5,988 nucleotides of DNA from LMEP-6097 sp049314535 (lineage in GTDB: Bacteria; Cyanobacteriota; Vampirovibrionia; LMEP-6097): NCBI GenBank assembly GCA_049314535.1, contig JBMOEX010000109.1, forward strand, positions 1 to 5,988, read 5' to 3'. The translations under genes and the position numbers were made by a program. The stretch's first letter is position 1. Each line of letters begins with the position of its first letter. Under the pieces are notes generated by a model that did not search any database, was not told the DNA's origin, and saw only the letters and a list, made by a program, of their open reading frames with translations. This document shows positions 1 through 5,988 of the stretch, piece by piece.

Positions 1-1227
1 TTAACGTTTCAAGCAGTACTCTTGATAACTACGATAATTCCTCTGAATCTCTTCCATGCTATCAGCACCGAATTTCTCGAGAAAAGCTCTTGCGATAGTG
101 AAAGCTAACATCGCTTCTAAAACTACTCCAGCAGCTGGCACCACACAAACATCTGACCTTTCAAAATGAGACTTAGAATCATTCTGGGTTTCTAAATCAA
201 TAGAATCTAGCGTGGAAACTAATGTAGGAATAGGTTTTACACCAACTTTACAAACTATCGGCTCACCATTACTCATACCACCCTCTATACCACCAAGGTT
301 ATTAGATTTACGAGAATAACGAAATTCTTTATCTATCTTCTCTTTGGCAAGAAAAATTTGATCTTGTACTACAGAACCTGGATGTTCTCCTACTCCCTTC
401 CCCATGCCGATTTCCACTGACTTAACAGTATGCACACTCATTAAAGCTTGTGCTATAAGACCATCTAATCTTCTATCCCACTGGACATGGCTACCTAAGC
501 CTATAGGCACGCCCACTGCAAAAACTTCTACGGTACCACCTACAGTATCACCGCTTTTACGGATTCGGTTTATGTACTCTTTCATCCGTGTCTCTGTTTC
601 AGAAGTATCGCAGATACGTAATTCTGAAGCCTCGACTTTATCTTTAAAGCTCTGATAATCAAGACTCTCTCTTAAAGCTTCTGCAGATTCACTCAGACCT
701 ATCTCACCGATATTTAATACATGAGAAAATATATCTATTCCAAAATTCGCTAAAAATTTCCTACAAATAGCCCCTACTACCACTCTAGAAGTGGTTTCTC
801 TCGCAGATGACCTCTCCAAAATATCTCTAACATCGGTGGCATGATATTTCACAGCACCAGCTAAATCTGCATGCCCTGGTCTTACCTTAGAAATAAATCT
901 AGCAGCAAGCTGCTCACTCACTTCTGCGATAGATTCATCTACTGGAGCAGGGTTCATAGCATAAAGCCATTTTTCATGATCTTTATTAATAATCTTTATA
1001 CTCAAAGGCGCTCCACCAAAGCTTCTTCCATGCCTCACACCACCAGTAAAGAAAGCCTGATCTTTCTCTATCTTCATGCGAGCACCTCTGCCGTAACCGC
1101 CTTGGCGTCGCTTTAAATCTAAATCTATGTCTTCTTTTAAAAGTAACATATTCGAGGGAATCCCCTCTAGGATTATGTTTAATTCCGGTCCATGGGACTC
1201 CCCAGCTGTAAGGAATCTAAGAGTCAT
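1..1227 (-). CDS. aroC: Chorismate synthase (EC 4.2.3.5)
   Basis: This enzyme converts 5-enolpyruvylshikimate-3-phosphate to chorismate, the last step of the shikimate pathway, in the cytoplasm using reduced FMN. The 408-residue protein is complete and at the long end of the family. Family landmarks run in order: GESHG at 9-13, RRQGGYGRG at 40-48, GGVRHGRSFGGAP at 62-74, RPGHADLAG at 116-124, the ERSSARETTSR signature at 138-148, GLGSHVQWDRRLD at 243-255, NNLGGIEGGMSNG at 309-321, and the C-terminal RSDVCVVPAAGVVLEAM signature at 357-373. H12 and H119 fit the two catalytic histidines known in the family. The ATG shares one base with the stop of the upstream gene (TAATG). There is no clear Shine-Dalgarno, so translation is probably coupled to that gene. 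Nothing suggests loss of activity, and the identification is firm. Confidence 0.98.
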   Translation of the reverse strand: MTLRFLTAGESHGPELNIILEGIPSNMLLLKEDIDLDLKRRQGGYGRGARMKIEKDQAFFTGGVRHGRSFGGAPLSIKIINKDHEKWLYAMNPAPVDESIAEVSEQLAARFISKVRPGHADLAGAVKYHATDVRDILERSSARETTSRVVVGAICRKFLANFGIDIFSHVLNIGEIGLSESAEALRESLDYQSFKDKVEASELRICDTSETETRMKEYINRIRKSGDTVGGTVEVFAVGVPIGLGSHVQWDRRLDGLIAQALMSVHTVKSVEIGMGKGVGEHPGSVVQDQIFLAKEKIDKEFRYSRKSNNLGGIEGGMSNGEPIVCKVGVKPIPTLVSTLDSIDLETQNDSKSHFERSDVCVVPAAGVVLEAMLAFTIARAFLEKFGADSMEEIQRNYRSYQEYCLKR

Positions 1228-2048
1228 TAGCTTTTAACCCAACGCAAAATCTGAATCCAACTATTTAACATCTTAGCTCTACGGTCAAGAGAATCTAATA
1301 GATTCAGTCTCTCAACATGGGTCAATTTACCCTTTTTCAATTTATTTTTAAGAAAATTAAGTGATTTAGTATCATTCGCGATTTCACGCTGTATATATCT
1401 AAAGCTAAAAGCCTTATGGCGCATCTTACGTGGACGAAGAGTATCTTTAGTCGTCTCCTCTGTCTCTTCGGTAACTTCTACTTCATCTAAATCTCCGCCT
1501 TCTTCTTCAGCGAGAGCATCTAACGCAAGTGCATCAGCCTGAACATCCTGCTGCTCTACGTCAAACTTAGCTTCAATCTCTTCACTTTCAATAAAATCCT
1601 GAATATAAGAAGGTTCCTTCTTAGCTTTCTTAATAAAAGGCTTTTCATCTTCATCTTCTTCTTCATCTTTAGCTGAAAGTATAATCGCAGACTCAGAAAC
1701 TGTTTCCTCGCTTAAATGTTCAGAAATAATTATCGAATCATCTGCCTTCTCAACAGTAGAAGACTCAGGCGAGTCTGTTTCCTCTGATTTTTTATTTCCC
1801 TCTAGAGCTTTCTTTTCTTTTTTACGCTCATCATCGAAGAGCTGTTTTATATCTTTATTACGCTTACCTTCTGCTTTAAGAGCCATGACTCTACGCACGA
1901 CAGCGACTACATCATCTGCAAGATGAATATTTCTTTTCACCTTTAGATTAGGAAGCTCAAAAAATTTCAAAAGCTTCTTCAGAACTAGATCCGTAATCTC
2001 TAATTCCGCAGCTAACTCTTTTACTGTTATTAAATCACTTTCTGACAA
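1227..2048 (-). CDS. Unrecognised protein: MerR-like HTH, acidic linker, basic helical tail
   Basis: I do not recognise this as a named family. Residues 7-72 look like a MerR-type winged helix-turn-helix: VKELAAELEI, then a helix ending KFFELPN, a short wing, the LADDVVAVVRRV helix, and GKRNKDIKQLFDDE. Residues 75-200 are low-complexity and strongly acidic (for example DEEEDEDE at 128-135, and E/D/T-rich 181-202), so probably disordered. Residues 204-273 turn basic and helical, with aromatic and Trp residues near the end. No ligand domain, membrane segment or signal peptide is visible. The start is TTG: an in-frame TAA lies three codons upstream, and the next Met is at about residue 54, which would destroy the HTH. 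The gene begins 11 bases after rpmB and its stop overlaps the aroC start, so it is cotranscribed with ribosomal protein genes. A DNA- or RNA-binding role is inferred; transcription regulation is only one possibility. Confidence 0.8.
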   Translation of the reverse strand: MSESDLITVKELAAELEITDLVLKKLLKFFELPNLKVKRNIHLADDVVAVVRRVMALKAEGKRNKDIKQLFDDERKKEKKALEGNKKSEETDSPESSTVEKADDSIIISEHLSEETVSESAIILSAKDEEEDEDEKPFIKKAKKEPSYIQDFIESEEIEAKFDVEQQDVQADALALDALAEEEGGDLDEVEVTEETEETTKDTLRPRKMRHKAFSFRYIQREIANDTKSLNFLKNKLKKGKLTHVERLNLLDSLDRRAKMLNSWIQILRWVKS

Positions 2049-2059
2049 GATGTTTTATA

Positions 2060-2320
2060 TTATGCAACGTTTCTGATACGTTTGTGTGCTCTTCCTTTTT
2101 TAAGCTCAGCACTCGTGATGCCAGACTTAAGATGAGGAAAGGTTTTTATAGCTTTAGTAGAAACTTTTATTTTCTGTTTTTTACCATCAATAATGGCAAC
2201 GATAGTCTGAAGATTAGGCTCAAATCTTCTTTTAGCAGTAGGGTTATAGTGAGATCTTAAGAAAGCATATCTCCAGCCTTTACCTGCTTTTTTACCTGTT
2301 ATCGCACACACTTTTGACAT
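2060..2320 (-). CDS. rpmB: 50S ribosomal protein bL28
   Basis: This is a structural protein of the large ribosomal subunit. The 86 residues start with the typical SKVCAITGKKAGKGW segment and contain the family core NPTAKRRFEPNLQ at about 26-38. A KIKVSTKAIKTF strand and helix and a basic C-terminus (KGRAHKRIRNV) follow. It is slightly longer than the 78-residue E. coli protein, mostly through a few extra residues around 15-25. Only one Cys (C5) is present, so this is the form without a zinc site. It sits 33 bases downstream of rpsR and 11 bases upstream of the MerR-like gene, and is the only gene in the window with a clear Shine-Dalgarno at normal spacing. Confidence 0.97.
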   Translation of the reverse strand: MSKVCAITGKKAGKGWRYAFLRSHYNPTAKRRFEPNLQTIVAIIDGKKQKIKVSTKAIKTFPHLKSGITSAELKKGRAHKRIRNVA

Positions 2321-2328
2321 AATATTTT

Positions 2329-2332
2329 TCCT
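2329..2332 (-). promoter_or_regulatory. Shine-Dalgarno of rpmB
   Basis: AGGA on the minus strand lies 8 bases before the rpmB ATG, the usual spacing. It shows that the organism does use Shine-Dalgarno pairing inside operons, which makes its absence at the first genes of the transcripts more noticeable. Confidence 0.7.
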
Positions 2333-2353
2333 AAATTTCTTCTCTTAAAACTC

Positions 2354-2599
2354 TTAGTGATTTACTGTAGTCGTAAAAGGCATTAAACCTACAGCTCTAG
2401 ATCTTTTTATAGCTCTTTTAACTTTTCTAATTACCTTAGCTTTAAGACCTGCTTGGCGAAGGTTAAGTATTTTACCAGTGTTATAGTCGATAAAATTCTT
2501 AAGCACGTCAGTATTTTTATAATCAACCTCTCTTTCATCTACCACGATGATTTTAGGGGTTTTCTTAAAGTTCTTAAATGGTTTTTTAGTGAAGGCCAT
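2354..2599 (-). CDS. rpsR: 30S ribosomal protein bS18
   Basis: This is a small-subunit ribosomal protein that binds with bS6 on the platform. The 81 residues match the family length. The conserved core is VDYKNTDVLKNFI at about 26-38, followed by GKILNLRQAGLKAK, the basic helix KVKRAIKRSRAVGLMPF and a short tail. The N-terminal 20 residues are Lys/Phe-rich and poorly conserved, as usual. It has no Cys, so no zinc site is possible. The ATG is the only Met before residue 73, so the start is well supported. It appears to head the operon with rpmB, the MerR-like gene and aroC. Its usual partners rpsF and rplI are not adjacent here. The start has no Shine-Dalgarno, only a pyrimidine-rich stretch, and a promoter lies immediately upstream. 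Confidence 0.97.
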   Translation of the reverse strand: MAFTKKPFKNFKKTPKIIVVDEREVDYKNTDVLKNFIDYNTGKILNLRQAGLKAKVIRKVKRAIKRSRAVGLMPFTTTVNH

Positions 2600-2609
2600 G
2601 AGAGTGAAA

Positions 2610-2638
2610 ATTATAGCATTAGTTTTTAGTAGTGTTAA
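2610..2638 (-). promoter_or_regulatory. Sigma70-type promoter of rpsR operon, near-leaderless
   Basis: On the minus strand, TTAACA (2638-2633) and TATAAT (2615-2610) are separated by exactly 17 bases, with a TG extension one base before the -10 (TGCTATAAT). This is one mismatch from the consensus. Only 10 bases separate the -10 from the rpsR ATG, so transcription would start about 3-4 bases before the ATG. The element is read directly from sequence; activity is inferred. Confidence 0.75.
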
Positions 2639-2665
2639 GAGTTCTTGGGATCTTTTATTTTGAGT

Positions 2666-4132
2666 TTATTTTTTTCGCGCATTGCTCTGCGAATTTTGAC
2701 TCGTATTAGACGCATTACTCGGTTCACTAATCCTTTGTTGCCCAGCCTCTCTTGCCTTCTGCTGTGTTGTTGTTCCGCTAGTTCCTTGAGAAGCTACTTT
2801 TTGCTGCTTATGGCTTACTTTATCAGAAAGACGAGTATCCGCTCCTTCGCCACCGATATTACCTTTTCTCAAAAATACAGTAGGGTCTTCACCTGTACCA
2901 TTCTTGTAGTCAAAAGTTTTGACCTTACTCACTGGATAAACCTCTGGTCTAGGCATCTTACCTTTAAGAAGATGATCAGCCGCTTCTCGATAATCATAAA
3001 CAAGAATCGTATTTTTATCCTTCATAACCACGACTATATCAATTGGTGGCGTACGTGCAAGTTCAGTAACCTGCTTAGAACCGCCATTAGCTCTTGCACT
3101 TGCATCACTAATAGTCATCTGCTGAGTACCTCCGGTAAGCGGAGCTAAGTCTGGACTCTGAAGTATGGAGGTAATACTTCTGCCATGAGCAGTAGCGACC
3201 ACACCCAAACCATCAGCAATTCCGGAAGCCAGTGTTTCAGCCTGTTCCCTCGTCTTAATTTCATCCGTAAACAAAGCTTCTGCACCACTGTTCGCAACCG
3301 CTTCTTTTAAAGTCCGATCATAAGTTTTATTCGGCTCAATTGACATTCTTAAAGCTTTACCCAAAACCGGATGAGGAGCAGTAGTACTACCACCAATTTC
3401 ATTAAATTCATCCTTCTCAACTATTACTGCATTTCTCGTTTCGGCCACAGACTGAGCAAGAGCTCTTAATAAAGTCGTTTTACCAGAACCAGGTACACCA
3501 AGGATTAACACTGATTTTCCACCACCTATCTGTTCCGTGAGATTATGCAACAGATTAGGATCTTGTCTTACATATGATCTGGCGATACGCCAAGAGGCCC
3601 AAGCTGTTTTCAAACCCTTAACCATTTCACCAAGATGATTTCGAATCTCACCTATTATCGGTTTTCCAGAGTGTGTTCCTGAGATTCTGTGCAAATTAGG
3701 AGTCTCTATTAAAAGACTACCTCTATTACTCTTAGGGTCAAGTGCTACGTTACCCATCAAAGAATCATACTGCTCTCTACTAATAACATTCTCTGGCAAT
3801 ATATCTCGCCACTCATCACCAATCTTAGCTCTGATGGGCCTATCAACCGCTACCTGAATCTGTTTAAGATCCAACAAAAAAGGTATTAAAGCCACTTGAT
3901 GATCCGCTGGCAACAAAGCCACTAGAGCTTGAATCTCCTCCCTATTTAATTCGCTAACCTCTTCATTTGACATCCTTTGAATTTCAGCTTGAGTCGGTCT
4001 ACGAAGTCCTTCCAATAAAGCCGTAGAGGTTTTGGAATTGTTATTAGAACCTCTATGTACGTTATCATGCTCATCTCCCAAATTTGAGCTATTTATCGAT
4101 AAAGGACTATTAGAAGGAATGCTAGAATTCAT
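2666..4132 (-). CDS. Ycf45/SpoIIIAA-like P-loop ATPase
   Basis: This 488-residue ATPase resembles the Ycf45 proteins of cyanobacteria and plastids and the SpoIIIAA sporulation ATPase. Its cellular role is not known from sequence. Residues 1-45 are Ser/Asn-rich and probably disordered. Residues 46-165 form the family's N-terminal region (VDRPIRAKIGDEWRD at 96-110, TPNLHRISGTHSGKPIIGEI at 144-163). The ATPase core has Walker A GVPGSGKTT at 212-220 with K218, Walker B ALFTDE ending in D290-E291, the ATAHG sensor at 313-317, and a RTPPIDIVVVM strand at 360-370. The tail from about 425 is rich in Gln, Ser, Thr and Lys; no R3H or KH domain, as seen in many cyanobacterial relatives, is visible. No membrane segment is seen. 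The ATG at 4132 was chosen for its promoter; M54 is an alternative. It is divergent from rsmI and its stop lies 28 bases before the rpsR promoter. Confidence 0.85.
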   Translation of the reverse strand: MNSSIPSNSPLSINSSNLGDEHDNVHRGSNNNSKTSTALLEGLRRPTQAEIQRMSNEEVSELNREEIQALVALLPADHQVALIPFLLDLKQIQVAVDRPIRAKIGDEWRDILPENVISREQYDSLMGNVALDPKSNRGSLLIETPNLHRISGTHSGKPIIGEIRNHLGEMVKGLKTAWASWRIARSYVRQDPNLLHNLTEQIGGGKSVLILGVPGSGKTTLLRALAQSVAETRNAVIVEKDEFNEIGGSTTAPHPVLGKALRMSIEPNKTYDRTLKEAVANSGAEALFTDEIKTREQAETLASGIADGLGVVATAHGRSITSILQSPDLAPLTGGTQQMTISDASARANGGSKQVTELARTPPIDIVVVMKDKNTILVYDYREAADHLLKGKMPRPEVYPVSKVKTFDYKNGTGEDPTVFLRKGNIGGEGADTRLSDKVSHKQQKVASQGTSGTTTQQKAREAGQQRISEPSNASNTSQNSQSNARKK

Positions 4133-4139
4133 CCACCCA

Positions 4140-4169
4140 ATTCTATTTCAAGCAAGACATATTTTTCAA
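4140..4169 (-). promoter_or_regulatory. Candidate leaderless promoter of the Ycf45-like gene
   Basis: On the minus strand, TTGAAA (4169-4164) and TAGAAT (4145-4140), each one mismatch from consensus, are separated by 18 bases. The -10 ends 7 bases before the ATG at 4132, which places the predicted transcript start at or next to the start codon. The only purine-rich stretch, GGGTGG, directly abuts the ATG and is too close to act as a Shine-Dalgarno. The surrounding DNA is AT-rich, so a chance match is possible. Confidence 0.5.
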
Positions 4170-4265
4170 GAGAAAAAACATAATATTATCTAGAATTTTA
4201 TGATAATAATTTAACCTTCAATTTCTTAACCACAAAAATGAAGCTGTAAACTAACATCGAAAAGC

Positions 4266-4271
4266 TAAACT
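4266..4271 (+). promoter_or_regulatory. Weak candidate -10 element of rsmI
   Basis: TAAACT, a TANNNT match, ends 7 bases before the rsmI ATG, the same spacing as at the divergent gene. No acceptable -35 is found 16-18 bases upstream, and no Shine-Dalgarno precedes the ATG. The rest of the 4133-4278 gap is AT-rich (for example around 4180-4212) with no clear operator, hairpin or repeat. In such AT-rich DNA a TANNNT match is easily random. Confidence 0.25.
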
Positions 4272-4278
4272 TCTATTT

Positions 4279-5055
4279 ATGCCTCTATATTTAATCGCTA
4301 CTCCTATAGGAAATTTAGAAGACATCACCCTGCGTGCCTTAAGGCATCTTCGAGAGGCGGATTTAATTTACAGTGAAGACACACGTGTCAGCATAAAGCT
4401 TTTAAATCATTTTGAAATTACTGGTAAAAAGCTTATTAGCTGTAACAAAGAAAATGAATTCAGGCGCATAGCAGAGATAAAATCCTCTTTGGCAGAAGGA
4501 AAAAATATAGTTCTTATCTCAGATGCGGGGACGCCGCTTATCTCAGACCCCGGCTCACTGATACTTCAGGAGCTTTGGGGCTTATCTGAAGAGAGTTTTA
4601 TTCATGAAAATCGAACACCGCATGTAGTCCCTATCGGCGGCATCTCTTCTTTAACTTCAGCCCTCAGCGCCTGCCCATTAGACACTTCTCGTTTCGTCTT
4701 TGAAGGCTTTTTACCACACGGCGGGAAGCAGCGTCGCAGAGTACTAAAGAGACTCTTAAGCGAGGAAAGACCTATCGTTTTCTTTGAAAGCCCTCACCGA
4801 GTGATAGATACGCTAGAGGATTTAGAAAAACTTTTTAACGTCGAGCCCGAGATAACAGCAGATCAAGAGAAAACACCTACTGAAAATACTTCGCTTATTT
4901 TTATCGCACGTGAAATGACCAAGCTCCACGAGGATTTTTTTCTCGGCACTCCTGTAAATGCAATCACATGGCTTCAAGATAAATTTCCTAGTGGTAAAAT
5001 CCAAGGTGAATTTGTGCTAATTTTTAAACATGCTTTTTGTGACGAATCACGCTAA
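4279..5055 (+). CDS. rsmI: 16S rRNA (cytidine1402-2'-O)-methyltransferase
   Basis: RsmI uses S-adenosylmethionine to methylate the 2'-O of C1402 in the decoding centre of 16S rRNA, which tunes start-codon selection and fidelity. The 258 residues show the tetrapyrrole-methylase-type fold: LIATPIGNLEDITLRAL at 5-21, SEDTR at 32-36, SDAGTPLISDPG at 81-92, FEGFLP at 141-146, FFESPHR at 168-174, AREMTKLHE at 210-218 and GEFVLIFK at 243-250. The protein ends just after this core, so the small C-terminal helical domain of the longer E. coli protein (286 residues) is missing. There appear to be extra residues at about 101-114 and 190-204. The usual Pro-Gly-x-Ser-like loop reads GGISS at 120-124. The start is supported because the first beta strand begins right after Met-Pro. 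It probably forms an operon with the overlapping hydrolase gene. Confidence 0.95.
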   Translation: MPLYLIATPIGNLEDITLRALRHLREADLIYSEDTRVSIKLLNHFEITGKKLISCNKENEFRRIAEIKSSLAEGKNIVLISDAGTPLISDPGSLILQELWGLSEESFIHENRTPHVVPIGGISSLTSALSACPLDTSRFVFEGFLPHGGKQRRRVLKRLLSEERPIVFFESPHRVIDTLEDLEKLFNVEPEITADQEKTPTENTSLIFIAREMTKLHEDFFLGTPVNAITWLQDKFPSGKIQGEFVLIFKHAFCDESR

Positions 5056-5988
5056 AAAAAATGGCAGAGCATCAGAAATAGATAAACCATTTATTTTTGA
5101 GCAGAGTGACAATGAAGTCGGGCAGCAGATATATTTCTGTGAGGATAAAGACGGCATTCAGACCGAGATCGGAGCAAATAAGCTGTTAACCAAGCTCAGA
5201 GAAACAGATGCGCAGGAATTATTAATTTATTTTCACGGCTTTAATGTTCAGCCAGCCAGAGCCATCGAGCATGGACGCAAAATGCAAGCATTTTTCACCC
5301 AATTAGGTGCTTCTATAAAGGTAGTACCTTTTATATGGCCCTGTAGTGATAAAACTGGAATCATTCGAGATTATTATGACGACCAAGATTCAGCGAATGC
5401 AAGTGCTATCGCCTTTGCGAGAATGATGGCTAAATTTATGGAGTGGCAAGAAAAAAATCGAGATGCTGGAATCACTTGTATGAAAAGAGTAAATATTTTA
5501 TCTCACTCCATGGGTAACAGAGTTTTCAGAAATAGCATGGCTTACTGGCTCAAGAACTACTCTAAAACAGCAAACGCTCCTTTTTTATTTCGCAATGTCT
5601 TTATGGTAGCGGCTGATATAGCGAACCAGTCTTTAGAAAAAACTCAAAATGGTTATGTAATCTGCGAAGCCTCAAGAAATGTCATCACCTACTTTGCGAG
5701 TGATGATCAAGCACTTAGGGGCAGTAAAGTCGCGAATGTAAAACGTGGACAACTCACACGTAGATTAGGTCACACGGGACCAGAAGATATGAAAAAGTCT
5801 AACAGCCCAGTGCCAGATAACGTCTATGCGGTAGATTGCAGTGATGTAAATAGTGAATATGACAGCCCCATGGGACATTCATATTTTATAGATGATAAAA
5901 ATGGTAAACCTAATAAAGTTTTCCTGCATATCGCTGAGACTATAAAAACGGGCAGGTTAAAAGCTGATCAGCATAGGATTTTAGTAAT
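5030..5988 (+). CDS. Alpha/beta hydrolase, DUF900 type (3' end outside window)
   Basis: Translation of the frame from 5030 gives 319 residues without a stop before the window ends, so the gene is partial. It is a serine hydrolase of the alpha/beta fold resembling the DUF900/COG4782 family, substrate unknown. Seen in order: strand and oxyanion region LLIYFHGFNV at 64-73; FIWPC near 106; the nucleophile elbow ILSHSMGNRVF with Ser160; VFMVAADIAN with a likely catalytic Asp196; and MGHSYF with a likely catalytic His283. There is no signal peptide or lipobox, unlike some exported relatives, so a cytoplasmic location is inferred. ATG 5030 overlaps the end of rsmI by 26 bases; GTG 5039 is an alternative (17-base overlap). 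The ATG at 5061 is in another frame and stops after six codons. No good Shine-Dalgarno is seen, so translation is probably coupled to rsmI. Confidence 0.85.
   Translation, partial: MLFVTNHAKKNGRASEIDKPFIFEQSDNEVGQQIYFCEDKDGIQTEIGANKLLTKLRETDAQELLIYFHGFNVQPARAIEHGRKMQAFFTQLGASIKVVPFIWPCSDKTGIIRDYYDDQDSANASAIAFARMMAKFMEWQEKNRDAGITCMKRVNILSHSMGNRVFRNSMAYWLKNYSKTANAPFLFRNVFMVAADIANQSLEKTQNGYVICEASRNVITYFASDDQALRGSKVANVKRGQLTRRLGHTGPEDMKKSNSPVPDNVYAVDCSDVNSEYDSPMGHSYFIDDKNGKPNKVFLHIAETIKTGRLKADQHRILV

Noticed and set aside
404..655. 83-residue plus-strand reading frame opposite aroC
   Set aside because: It lies wholly antisense to highly conserved aroC codons, has no domain-like composition and no ribosome binding site.
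871..1116. 81-residue plus-strand reading frame opposite aroC
   Set aside because: It is another antisense shadow of aroC with no recognisable protein features.
2637..2660. Possible terminator hairpin after the ATPase gene (AAGA...TCTT)
   Set aside because: The pairing is only about four bases with mismatches inside and no T-run on the minus strand; readthrough into rpsR cannot be excluded.
3130..3144. Perfect 5-bp inverted repeat CTCCG/CGGAG with 5-base loop
   Set aside because: It lies inside conserved ATPase coding sequence, is short, and has no T-run, so it is not a terminator.
2645..3148. 167-residue plus-strand reading frame, Ser/Cys/Phe-rich
   Set aside because: It is antisense to the tail and core of the Ycf45-like ATPase; its odd composition is explained by the complement of that gene.
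4180..4212. AT-rich TAATATTAT / TGATAATAAT cluster as a shared operator or bidirectional promoter
   Set aside because: Several -10-like hexamers occur, but none has a good -35 at proper spacing, and the AT bias explains them.
4822..5004. 60-residue minus-strand reading frame opposite rsmI
   Set aside because: It is antisense to conserved rsmI codons, short, and has no start signals.
5054..5081. A8 run and ATG at 5061 as the start of the hydrolase or a frameshift site
   Set aside because: The ATG frame stops after six codons, and the hydrolase frame is open back to ATG 5030, so no frameshift is needed.

Overview
The window is about 6 kb of low-GC, tightly packed bacterial chromosome, mostly housekeeping genes. 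It carries two divergent gene sets separated by one AT-rich gap of 146 bases. The organism cannot be fixed from this sequence. A SpoIIIAA/Ycf45-type ATPase beside ordinary bacterial translation and shikimate genes would fit a non-photosynthetic relative of cyanobacteria (Melainabacteria-like), but this ATPase family also occurs in other phyla, so the placement is tentative.

Minus strand, read right to left. A 488-residue Ycf45/SpoIIIAA-like P-loop ATPase (4132-2666) comes first. Then, behind its own strong-looking promoter, follows a compact run: rpsR (ribosomal protein bS18), rpmB (bL28), an unrecognised 273-residue protein with a MerR-like helix-turn-helix, a long acidic middle and a basic tail, and aroC (chorismate synthase). 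The spacings are 33 bases, 11 bases and a 1-base stop/start overlap, so the last four genes are probably one transcript. It combines two ribosomal proteins, a putative nucleic-acid-binding protein and the last step of the shikimate pathway.

Plus strand. rsmI (16S rRNA C1402 2'-O-methyltransferase, 4279-5055) is followed by an alpha/beta hydrolase of the DUF900 type that starts inside the end of rsmI and runs off the right edge of the window.

No RNA genes, insertion sequences, CRISPR arrays or convincing terminators were seen. No stretch over 300 bases lacks a gene. The most interesting points are the unrecognised MerR-like/acidic protein in the ribosomal operon, and start sites that look leaderless. 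At all three gene-set heads (rpsR, the ATPase gene and rsmI) a TANNNT -10 element lies only 7-10 bases before the start codon and there is no usable Shine-Dalgarno sequence; the rsmI case is weak. I do not see evidence for a defence system or mobile element.
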